Origin: Elmis aenea
Lineage: Eukaryota; Arthropoda; Insecta; Coleoptera; Elmidae
NCBI GenBank assembly: GCA_947652605.1
Contig: OX393577.1
Location: forward strand, 22,695,466-22,759,465
Direction: 5' to 3'
Length of the DNA stretch: 64,000 bases
Positions 10,850-20,488 of this stretch are shown in pieces; position 1 is the stretch's first letter; every line of letters begins with the position of its first letter. The position numbers were made by a program, and so were the translations under genes. The notes beneath the pieces were generated by a model. It searched no databases. It saw nothing but the letters and a program-made list of their open reading frames with translations, and was not told the origin of the DNA.

Positions 10850-12174
10850 CAGGGTGGTCCAATTTTTTGTAGCAGGACTTTAATAGTCGATACAAAAACT
10901 CATTTTAAAGTGAATATTTCATATTAACATGGGTCCATAAACGCTTCATTTTAAAGATACAGGTTGTTAAAATTTTCGAATCCATAACTTTTAACCATTT
11001 CCCAACCGGTAGATGTATTTAAACCAAATTTGGTATACAGCACTACCTTACAGGTTACCACATTCGGTAAGAATGTTAAGCCCCACAAGCAACCAGTGGC
11101 GGAGTTGTGGGGGTTCAGTTTCAATAAATGTTATTAAAAACTAGTACGGCCCTGTTTAAAATCAAAATTAAACTTGTTTAGAGAATTTTATTGTAAACAA
11201 AAAGTGTCTCTTGACTTTTCTTCGTATCTGCCACCATTTGGCGCGAAATTTGATTTATTTTACTATTCTCGCGAAAAATTAGCCCATAAATTCGATCTAA
11301 AAATATCGCATATGTTCGAAATGAAGAAGTAATTAATATCGATTTTTGCAGTTTTTAATAACAGAACATGCTAATAATGAAGAAAGCTGTTCTGCTAAAT
11401 TAACGATTAATGATCTATTTTTTAAGGATTTACTCTGCAACTTGCATTTTCTGCTTTTCGCAATATTCTTAGGTGGAACTTTAGCGCAAATTTTTGCCGA
11501 GAATAGTAAAATAAATCAAATTTCACGCCAAACGATGGTAGATACGAAGAAAAGTCAAGAGATACTTTTTGTTTAGAATAATATGCTCTACCCAAAAACA
11601 AGTTCGATTTTGATTTTAAATATAGTGCGTTAGGGTAATACCGCCCACCTAGGACATTATTCTGGATATTTTAAAAAAATGTGGTCAGAGATTAAAAATA
11701 AAAATATTAGCTGCAAACAAAAACTATATTCTTCAATAATCACAGATACGACCCTTGGCTAATAAAATAAATGTTGCAAAGCGGGAAATTCAAACATAGG
11801 CGATATTTTAGACCGGGCGGTATTACCCTTCAGACCGGGCGGTATTACCCTAACACACCTTAGGGCTGTACTAGCTTTTGTAAAATTTATTGTAGCTGAA
11901 CCCCCAAAACTCCGCCACTGGTTGCTGGTGGGGGTTGACATTCTCACCGAATGTGGTAACCTGTAAGGTGGTGCTGTATACCAAATTTGGTTTATTTACA
12001 TCTATTGGTTGGGAAACGGTTAAACATTATCGATATTTTTTCGAAAATTTAAACACCCTGTATCTTTAAAATGAAACGTTTATGGACGCATGTTGATATG
12101 GAATATTCGCTTTAAAATGAGTTTTTGTATCGACTGTTACACCTAGTCCTGCTACAAAAAAGTGGACCACCCTG
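10850..12174. mobile_element. TA foldback element, family C copy 1
   Basis: The left end cagggtggtccaattttttg and right end aaaagtggaccaccctg are inverted, flanked by TA (10848-10849 and 12175-12176). Arms of several hundred bp carry tttatggacccatgttgata, tttaaagataca and ggtaacctgtaaggt blocks. The copy at 44221-45594 shares the arms and the central 'cgcgagaatagtaaaataaa' region. The right arm here is interrupted by a palindrome at 11625-11858. Confidence 0.9.
11625..11858. mobile_element. palindromic MITE nested in the right arm of family C
   Basis: The left arm gtgcgttagggtaataccgc is inverted relative to gcggtattaccctaacacac; the unit gaccgggcggtattaccc is repeated twice on the right. 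The opposite arm of the host foldback preserves the uninterrupted sequence (gattttaaacagggccgtac when reverse-complemented), so the insert is clear. The target duplication is not clean. Confidence 0.7.
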
Positions 12175-12176
12175 TA

Positions 12177-14102
12177 TAGGTTGCTATAATGCTCTGTTCT
12201 ACAGTAAATAAAAACTTTATGTAATAAATTTGATTGCTAGTGAAAATAAGCAAATGATACCTATATGAAGTAATCTTTTAGAAAAATTAAAACTGTATAA
12301 TTTTTTTTTCTACTATGGTCGCTCTGTTTAGTTTTGTAAGAGGGGATCGGTTTAGATGTTGGCAAAACTTTTTTCAAATGCTGTAGCTAATACAATATTG
12401 ATGTGGCAGCAGTAGAAATTTGGTCCAATAAGAGAGCCGACGATGGATTACGTATTAATATTATAATGTTTTATATTTCGCTATAAAACGATCAATAAAA
12501 TCCTGTGTAAATTTATTAATTTCATATACATATAATGTGCACACGTCTTGAATGCAGCATTTGTATTTATATTTAGTGTTTTGGTTTTTTATGTAGCATC
12601 TTACTATTTTTCATTCATACGTTACCATTTAATTCTTATCCAAAACGATTTGGACCTAAATACTTTGCCATGTATTTAAATTGTTGTTTGTTCACAAGAT
12701 TACAGAGTATTTGAGATATCTTTACATACACATGTGAAGAGAAAGTTATTTGGTGGCCAAATGAGCTAGTTAGGCGAATATTAGCTTATGTAATTGCGGT
12801 GAAGCCTTCGTTCTATTGATTTAATAAATTTTCAATTCGAGGGCGGCTTCATAAAGCGTTCGGATCTACACTTAGAACTTATTATCCCGCATTCCTGTGA
12901 ATCGAAATTCCATATTTAAATTGATTCCGTCGATCCCCGTACATAAATAATGTTTAGCGGTAGCATGGAACTTTGCGTAATGTAAGTAACGTATCGCGAA
13001 ACATGACACGTTACTGGGTTAGGTTTTATCCTCTCACGATTTACGGTTACTACGGTTTTCTTTCACGAACTTTCTCCTCTCCACCGATCCACCGAGAAAA
13101 AGCAAAGAGTTGTGAGCCAATATTTTATGTATAGAGCTGTAAAGACTAGACCAGCGGTAGTGTATCTAAAAGACAATAAATGCAAATAAGGGCTTAAATG
13201 TTGGCTCGTTCACGTTTAGCTGCTGTGGCGACATTTGCATGAGGGGTACGGGCTGACCTCTTGTTGACAGTGACGCGTGTGCAATATCCTACACCACCGT
13301 CCGCGGGGGTGAGTCACCCTCATCCCCTTTTAGTTTATTTGCGGTGTTATTCATGATCATGGAGTTGACGTACGAGGGCCAAGCTGAATTTATTGAGCAT
13401 AAAAAAGAAACTAGTAGGCCGTGAAAATCAAAATCCTTACCTTTACATTATTTAGTTCTTTACCTAAGCTTAATTATCAAAGTTAAGTTGATTAGACTTT
13501 GTCAACTTCTTAAGGGTGTAATGCTAACGAAATAAAATTTAACTACGAGAGAGTCAACATAGTTCTGAATGAGATGAACTTATATAAATCGCGTTATTGA
13601 CGTAGCATAAGTATACGTATCCATAGATGTTAGGAGGTAGATGTTTCATTGTTGGATTGACAGCTTAATTGCCCGAATGAGTTATGGTACACTGTTTTTA
13701 AAAAAGCGGACGACTCATAGATTTTATACATTAATGCATGTTACATTTCCCGAGTATTAGGCTTTTAGGATTATATATTATAAACATAAACACAAATTTT
13801 TTAAATAATTTTTCTCACTACATTAGAAACCAGTGCTTGGTATAAATATAAATCTCGAATACGCCAGTTATTTTGTCATACTAGAATTATCTACTTGAAT
13901 TTTACTGAAAAATGTAACTATAACATGTTCAGCAAGTAATTATAAAAAAGAAAATACTAGTGCATTTGCACTAATTAATATTTAGACAACATTTTACATC
14001 TAAAAAATGATTATGAACGTAAACGTTGCCCATTTTAACTATTTAATTGTTTTTACTTAAGTATGTAACTATTAAATGTATTTGTTTGCGACCGTTAAAT
14101 TA
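12177..14102. other. mostly unique DNA, locally GC-richer
   Basis: No coding frame recognised. About 12830-13400 is less AT-rich than the surroundings and free of visible element ends, including a ccaccgtccgcgggggtgag stretch near 13292-13311. It is a candidate for non-coding constraint, but no specific motif is claimed. Confidence 0.4.
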
Positions 14103-14242
14103 TTTAAAACGAAATAAAAGAAACTCTGGTATTACAGGACGATCACAACAATTAAAATTTTTTTAAAAACCAAATAAATCATATGGTTGTAATTTGTAAT
14201 CGTCCTGTCCGTAATACCAGAGTATCTTTTATTTCGTTTTAA
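14103..14242. mobile_element. 140-bp foldback element
   Basis: Arms of about 47 bp (tttaaaacgaaataaaag, then aaactctggtattacaggac and gat) are inverted around a short spacer. The core actctgg-attacaggacg also forms the ends of the large palindrome at 60355-60937 (actctggatttacaggacgg), so the two belong to one family. It ends 40 bp upstream of the Mutator/YqaJ reading frames. Confidence 0.75.
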
Positions 14243-14538
14243 ATTAAGTATGTAACGATTGTTTTCTGTAATGAAGCGCTTATGTGCATCACCATAATGT
14301 TTATAAACACCCTCTACTCAGAATTTCACTACATTTATTCAACCATACATGAAAATAATTTTTTTAGAAATGCAGACCTTAAAAAATTGTTAAATACTGC
14401 ACCTTCAACGTCATTACAATTTTCTGAAGTTAACATTATTGCATCTTCAACTTCTAAAGAATCTGCTGGTGATAACATTATCATGGACATGGCGATAACA
14501 GATGATGAATTTAAATCTGTTCCTTCTGTTGCAGAAAG

Positions 14539-14604
14539 GTATTTAGTACAAATCTAGCTTTAACAAATGAGTCGTTAATATTAATATAAATTGTTTTTAT
14601 TTAG
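14539..14604 (+). other. candidate 66-bp spliceosomal intron
   Basis: Begins GTATTTAG after gcagaaag and ends with ttgtttttatttAG. Joining 14538 to 14605 keeps the frame and completes a serine codon (AG|T) immediately before QNFLLSGRRIV, where the family's conserved block begins. The length is typical of short insect introns. Without splicing the upstream frame stops at 14557. Confidence 0.65.
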
Positions 14605-15641
14605 TCAAAACTTTTTACTTTCTGGACGAAGAATTGTAAATATTAAGATGTTTTTCGAAGAAATAATCAATTTCCCGCATTTAAGAATATTCAACTGCAG
14701 TAACGAACATTTACATATAACAAATGAACAAAGACTTGGCTTAAAAAGTAAATTTAATGTGACTTGTAAAATGTGTCATACTAGTAAAATCATAAATTCA
14801 GATGAAGATGAAAATGCAATGGATATTAATAAAGCAGCAGTAATGGGATATGTTTCGACAGGAGCTGGATATGCACAAATGCGCGAATTTCTTTCAGTGT
14901 GTGATAATTCATGTATGGGACCTGGGACCACATATGTTTGCTAAAAATGAAGAAAGTTTATCGTATATTATCCATGACATAGCATGGGAGGTCATAGAGA
15001 ATGCCGGAAAACAGGAAGCTCAATTAGCAATCCAAGATGGAAGAGTTGATTCCGATGGCATACCTATGATTACAGTTGTAGCAGATGGAGCATGGAGTAA
15101 ACGATCCTATAGGACTAATTATAATGCTTCATCAGGTGTCGGAGTAATAATTGGACAAAGGACTGGAAAAATTTTATTTATTGGTATACGCAATAAATAT
15201 TGTAGCGTATGTGCACGTGCCGAGTCGTTAAATAATATTGTTGCTGTACATAATTGTTTTAAAAATTGGGATAGACCTTCCACAGGAATGGAAGCTGATA
15301 TAATTGTTGAAGGATTTTTAAGAAGTGTTGATATGCATAATTTAAAATACGTTCATTTCGGTAGAAGAGGTTCCTACCAGACGCGGTGTGAAGCTGCTTC
15401 TATTTCTTTCAACTTAGAAGCTGGCCAACTTTCCAGGGCAATACATAAAAAAGTTGAAAACCGTAGTCCTGGATTTTTCACCAAAAAATATATAAAGAGT
15501 CTGGAACATCGTCAAACATGGAGAATATGTAGAAGGGAATTATTTCCCACGGCTTACAAAAAGAAACAGACTGTTTCAGCGCCTGCCGATTCAGATTATG
15601 GTGCCGTTGACGATATTCCAGATTTATCACCAAAATAATAT

Positions 15642-16364
15642 ATGCAGGCCGAAAATCAATTTTTGTTTTCGTTAATAAAAAGCAAACAAGAACGGGAAGA
15701 CCTTGAGAGAAGTAGCATTGGGCAACAAAATAACGTATTATGGAGGCAAGAAAGATCTATTCGACTAACTGCATCAAATTTCGGCAGAATATGTAAATTA
15801 AGAAAGAAAACAAACTGTGGGAATACGCTTAAAAGTATACTTTATTCTACTTTTATTGGAAACAAAGCTACTCGTTGGGGCCAAGACCATGAAAGAATAG
15901 CTATTCGGGAATTTGAGGAAAAATATAACTTGAAAATTATCGATTGTGGTCTATTTGTTGATGAAAACTATAACTTTCTAGCGGCTTCCCCCGATGGTCT
16001 TATAGACAATGACGGTATCATCGAAATAAAATGTCCTTTTAATGCATCGTCTTGTACACCACTCGAAGCGATTAATAATAAAAAAAATTCATATGCTGAG
16101 GTAGAAAATGGCGAATTAAAACTAAAAAGAAGGGACAATTATTACTATCAAGTACAGGGACAACTGCATGTCGCACAAAAAAATTATTGCATGTTTGTAA
16201 TTTGGACACCTTTTGGCTTTGCAGTTGAAAAAATATATAAAGATAATAAATTTTGGGAAGAAAACATGGTAAATCAACTATCTACTTTTTTTTATAAATG
16301 CTTTTTACCAGAAATAATTGATCCCCAATATCTTAAAAAAAAAACATTTAAAGATTTGAGATGA
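15642..16364 (+). CDS. YqaJ-like recombinase/exonuclease frame, catalytic residues intact
   Basis: A 240-codon frame that follows the broken transposase-like part in the same phase after a single TAA. It shows the family blocks RLTASNFGRICK (41-52), GQDHE (G80/E84), AASPDGLI with D118, EIKCP with E128 and K130, and YYYQVQGQL (167-175). These match the metal-binding and catalytic positions of the lambda-exonuclease-like fold (PD-(D/E)xK), and the end LPEIIDP is also family-like. Related proteins act as 5'-3' exonucleases in recombination; the role in this insect fusion family is unknown. The start ATG may be artificial, since the natural protein is a fusion. The region downstream of 16364 is AT-rich without a clear poly(A) signal assignment. 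Confidence 0.8.
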   Translation: MQAENQFLFSLIKSKQEREDLERSSIGQQNNVLWRQERSIRLTASNFGRICKLRKKTNCGNTLKSILYSTFIGNKATRWGQDHERIAIREFEEKYNLKIIDCGLFVDENYNFLAASPDGLIDNDGIIEIKCPFNASSCTPLEAINNKKNSYAEVENGELKLKRRDNYYYQVQGQLHVAQKNYCMFVIWTPFGFAVEKIYKDNKFWEENMVNQLSTFFYKCFLPEIIDPQYLKKKTFKDLR

Positions 16365-18160
16365 TTGTTTGCATTGCAATATTCAAAATTAGTAACTAAG
16401 TATTTTAATAAAATTGTTATAAAAGCACCCGGATAAAAAAAAGAAACAATGGTACATCAGCATGTAAATTAAAAACTAAATAATCTTCGTTAAAACAGTA
16501 AATTCAAAATTTTCATTTTTACCGTTAAAATTACTAAAATATTTAAGTAGTATCGATTGTTTTAATAAATCGCTTAATAATAGTTTATATGAATGTAAAT
16601 ATCACAATAATTAGAAAGATAGGTTTACCTCAGTATGTAACGTAGGTATACATTTCTTTATTAAATTATTGTAAGATTTATTTTATTAAACATATATAAA
16701 TTTAAAAATGTCTTTATTAAACTATTATAAGATTTATTTTATTAAATATTTATTTTTTAATTTTTAAATTTAAGTAATTTCGTTTGTTTATATTGTATAA
16801 TATTAAGTTGTACATATATAATTTATTTTGTTAAAACATTATTTTTCCATTTCTAAATTTAAGTAATGTCGTTTGTTTGTATTCATACATAATATTATAA
16901 GTTGTATATATTATAGTATTCATCACTTGCGTGTTTCTTTAGTTAGTCAGCTAGTCGATAAGAAAACATTTAAATACCTAGTTTTACAGTGTAGCTTATC
17001 TTAATGCCACAAAAAACAACGGTACCTTGCAAAGCGCCTGATAGTTAGGCAATGTGTATTTGATATTTTAGCAAAACATGCACTTGTTACATAAGAATTG
17101 CAATGTTATTTGTAAATATATTATTTACAGGAAAACTGATTTGTAAAGTAAAAGTTTCAATGTAAGTATCTATGTCCTCATATATTGATTATTTACAAAT
17201 TTTTACAATATTACTGAACTATCAAAATGGGCAATTTTAAACAATTTTTTTGCGCCTTGTTTAAAAAAAAAAAAAAATTTGAATAACGTAGGGACATCAA
17301 TTAGTTCATCGACAATTGAAGGCTTTTTTCCTCATATGATTACCTTTTTTAATAAACGAGTAATGTATACCCTACAACATGTCTCATAACTAACACGAGC
17401 ATTACGCCCTTAAGACAGTGAAAGTAGTGGAAAAATTGAGTTAAGCCAAGAGCATTTTTAAAGTGTGATCTATTACGATTTTAATGAGCGCAAGGAACAA
17501 TGGTGAAGGAAAAATCTCTGAACAATTAAAAAAAAAACCTTAAACAATATTAGCCGTGATTTTTATTCTCAGAAAATTTTGCTCGGTCTCGTATTCTCCA
17601 ACGTGTAGTAGACGTGTGCTTGCGTGTGTGTGTGTGTGTCGTTGCTGAGTGCCCGCGGGGGTTTTAATTTTCATTATAGTAAAAAGTTGTTTAGCTTCAT
17701 TTATTTATCAAGTGGTCGCTATTCTTTCCAACTCTACTTTTTGTTTCATGTAGTAATTAACATCAAACGATTTTTTGCGTCAAAAAGTTACGAAATAGGC
17801 AACAAAGTTGTGTTTACGTTAAATAATGTAAAAAAACTCTCAATATCAGGCACTAGACCTTCAAGCGATTTTAATTTCAAATTTTTAAAAGTGAAACATT
17901 AGTCTTGGTACCAGATGGAAATGAAATGTTCGTTGTTGGTATTAAACTTAAGCTTATTTCATAGTAAAAACTTTTGGAAAGATTTGTCTTAGAAGATAGG
18001 TGGCACGTGGCAGTGACTAGTTTTAATTATTTAAAATAAATATTTGCGTTATTTTTACACGAAAGCTAGCGTTTTCAGCTTTTAACAGCTTAAGCACACG
18101 TTTTAGTGTTTAGTTTAGTGCATCGCCATAAGTTTAGGGTTACATACATTTAAGTTCGTC
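16365..18160. other. AT-rich DNA with local tandem duplication and (TG)n
   Basis: At 16659-16900 a block is duplicated in tandem: tttattaaattattgtaaga and attaaactattataaga, then taaatttaagtaatttcgtt and taaatttaagtaatgtcgtt. A short (TG)n tract lies at about 17618-17638. The stretch ccgtgatttttattctcag near 17554 recurs diverged at 35090, a dispersed repeat. No gene recognised; a plus frame at 17624-17902 looks like chance. Confidence 0.5.
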
Positions 18161-18163
18161 TTA

Positions 18164-18620
18164 AGCCCCGTACTGACCAAAATGGGTTCGCGAACACGGT
18201 TCGCGAACTCGGTTCGCGAACAGTCCCCGAACTCGGTTCGCGAACAGTTCCCGAACCCGGTGTGTGAAGCCCCGTACTGACCAAAATGGGTTCGCGAACA
18301 TTTTTCGTATCCCATAACAGTGGATGTTCACGATATTGTTCAATCAAATGTATCACTTCCTCTTCTAACCAGTACCTTTTTATAAATATTCACTTATCTA
18401 TTGATACACACCAAGCACAAACAACGCGTAGAATCAGAAAGTGAGGTTATGTCAGGCACGAGTTCGCGAACAGCCCCTTTGATGTACCGCCTCAAGAGCG
18501 AACTCTGTCCGAACTGGCGAGCTGTTCGCGAACTGTTTGCATACTCCAGGTACACACCAGGTTCGCGAATAGTTCGCGAACTGTTCGCGAACTGTTCGCG
18601 AACCCGGTGTGTACGCGGCT
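18164..18620. mobile_element. Harbinger-like MITE, tandem dimer rich in TTCGCGAA
   Basis: Flanked by TTA (18161-18163, 18621-18623). Ends agccccgtactgacc and ggtgtgtacgcggct are imperfect inverted repeats. The self-complementary octamer TTCGCGAA occurs about eleven times in the two terminal parts. An internal second left end (agccccgtactgaccaaaat at about 18267) follows a right-end-like ggtgtgtga, so this is a head-to-tail pair of ends. A 3-bp TTA duplication fits PIF/Harbinger, but no transposase supports the class. Confidence 0.65.
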
Positions 18621-18623
18621 TTA

Positions 18624-19055
18624 CTTGATACTACACAGTATAGCTTATGACTCCGTAATCAAACTTGATGTAAACAGCGCTGTCATTTCTGCTATTGAAG
18701 CTGTCAGTTTAATTATGCTCAAGTAGAAATTCCTCTTGTGGGTGCACAAACTACATACTATCAAAGTGATAGATAGTAAATGTGTAGTTCAAATTCACAT
18801 TAGTATGTAATTATAGCCATGATGTTTGGCAAATGCTTTGCAGAATTCTATGCATAATTTTCTCTTTAAGTCAAAAAATTACTGTGTGATAAATAACTTA
18901 CGATATTAATTGTCATATTGACAATTAATAACTTCGTTCGTGATTTGCTAATTTGGTGCAATATGTTTTAATACAATAATTTTAAAAATTAAATGGTGTC
19001 CTTATCTAAATTGAATGCCTGCACGCACGTGAATAATTGCGCATCAAATATGGAT
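18624..19055. other. no feature recognised
   Basis: AT-rich, no element ends or coding frame that I can support. Confidence 0.4.
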
Positions 19056-19065
19056 ATTGTGACGG

Positions 19066-20478
19066 GGTCTAGGAACATTCTTGGCCCACAATTCTTCGTC
19101 CCACAATTCTTCGCCCACATTTCTTCGCCTACACAATTCTTCGCCACCACAATTCTTCTCCGCTACAATCTTTCGCCGCATACAAGCATATTACAATTTT
19201 TATTTGTAAATGTGATTGTTTTTATTTATAACGTGATTTTTACAGATTATTTTACATTAGCCTTAAGTTGTTTCTTGTATATTAATACTTCTTCTTTTAA
19301 CCTTTTCGGTGCGCAATGCTTGTAGTTTTTCTGTGCCTGCAGTGCGCCTAACTTTCAAACGCGGTAACGTTCGGGCGAGTTAACTCGTCTCGAGCACTTT
19401 AGCAGCGTTCGGGACGCACGCTCCCAGATTGGAGTGGATTGGACAGGATTGGAGTAAGATTGTAATCACGTGGTCTCAGAGCCTCCAAAGGTAAATCTTG
19501 TGCGTTCGGGACGTGTAAGTGCAGAAAATCAGCGGATATTTCAAATATTAAGGTAACCTCACTATTTTGTTGTAGACCGGTCTAATCAGACATCATTGTA
19601 AGTAAAACAAGCAACAAATTGTATTGTTTCGAATTTGTTAGATTATTTGGTTATAAAATTGATGTAAAATGTCATGATATGAAACCATTTAACTTCCCAA
19701 AATTTTGTTTTAATAATAGGGAATTACATCGAAAGTTAATTACTGTCCACAAGAAATTGTTGTTAACTAATTCAACACAATAACACGAAGCCTGGATGTT
19801 AACTGTATCTTATTCTTATGCTGTACCTAGCAATTCAAAGAATTCAAACGTAGACAATCCGTAATGCGCATGTCTTCTTTCGCGAGCTCAGCTTGCCCCA
19901 GCTTCAGAGGTGGTGCAAATTAGAGTAGATTTATTTACTACACTTATGCAGTCCCGAACGCCCTTCGGAGCGATCTTTTTTACTCCAAAGTCGCGTCCCG
20001 AACGCTGTGGAGCAAATAAAGCAAAAAGAGCGTACGTCCCGAACGCACCTTTTGTACCGCGTAAAATTTTGGCGAGTATACTCGTCCAGAGCACCAAAAA
20101 GGTTAATATTATGTTTAAAAATTGCTACATAAATAGCGTATGTTGTGATTTTTAATCTTGTTTATGTTATTATAGTATGAATAAAAATTAAATTAACCTA
20201 ACCTGACCTGACCAAACCTAACCTAATGTAAAATAATCTGTAAAAATTACATTATAAATAAAAACAATCACACTTACAACAAAATTTGTGATATGCTTGT
20301 ATGCGGCGAAAAATTGTGGCGGCGAAGAATTGTGTAGGCGAAGAATTGTGTAGGCGAAGAATTGTGTAGGCGAAGAATTGTGTAGGCGAAGAATTGCGGG
20401 CGAAGAATTGTGGAGGCGAAGAATTGTGGGCGAAGAACTGTGGGCGAAGAATTGTGGGCGAAGAATGTTCCGGACACG
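19066..20478. mobile_element. Foldback-like element with minisatellite arms
   Basis: Arms are inverted: left cacaattcttcg units (19080-19170), right aggcgaagaattgtgt units (about 20308-20465), in tandem with a 12-18-bp period. The subterminal parts aataaaaacaatcacac and cattagg-like are also inverted (19200-19265 vs 20215-20280). The outer ends ggtctaggaacattc and gaatgttccggacac are inverted. Flanked by the exact 10-bp direct repeat attgtgacgg (19056-19065, 20479-20488). Tandem repeats inside inverted arms and a 9-10-bp target duplication resemble Drosophila Foldback (FB) elements. The centre is replaced by a TTAA element. Confidence 0.8.
19301..20102. mobile_element. TTAA-flanked piggyBac-like MITE
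   Basis: TTAA at 19297-19300 and 20103-20106 flanks inverted ends ccttttcggtgc / gcaccaaaaagg. Arms contain gcgttcgggacg repeated several times in inverted orientation on both sides, plus actcgtctcgagcac / actcgtccagagcac. TTAA target sites are the piggyBac hallmark; no transposase frame is present, so the class is inferred. Confidence 0.75.
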
Positions 20479-20488
20479 ATTGTGACGG

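Larger units (their letters stand above)
14282..16364 (+). pseudogene. Mutator-like transposase plus YqaJ exonuclease gene, broken
   Basis: A two-module gene of the arthropod type that joins a Mutator-like transposase domain to a YqaJ/lambda-exonuclease domain. Exon 1 (14282-14538) joins exon 2 at 14605, giving SLLSGRRIV-like sequence (here QNFLLSGRRIVNI). Then follow CKMC, GIPMITVVADGAWSKRSYRT, CSVCARAE with HNCFKNW (a probable metal-binding CxxC/HxC), and MEADIIVEGF. Defects: a frameshift near 14930-14945; loss of roughly 150-200 codons at about 15358, where LKYVHFG runs straight into RRGSYQTR so the usual GDGDSS catalytic stretch is absent; and one in-frame TAA at 15636-15638 before the exonuclease frame. 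The deletion size is estimated from family memory. Whether this was a transposon gene or a host-retained one is unknown; no flanking terminal inverted repeats were found. Confidence 0.85.

Noticed and set aside
18115..18628. Arginine- and glutamate-rich small reading frames on both strands
   Set aside because: They are translations of the repeated ttcgcgaac motif of the MITE and occur in all frames; not genes.
20190..20225. cctaacctgacctgaccaaacctaacctaa, resembling insect telomere repeat (CCTAA)n
   Set aside because: Irregular spacing, under 40 bp, and inside a transposable element; no telomeric array.
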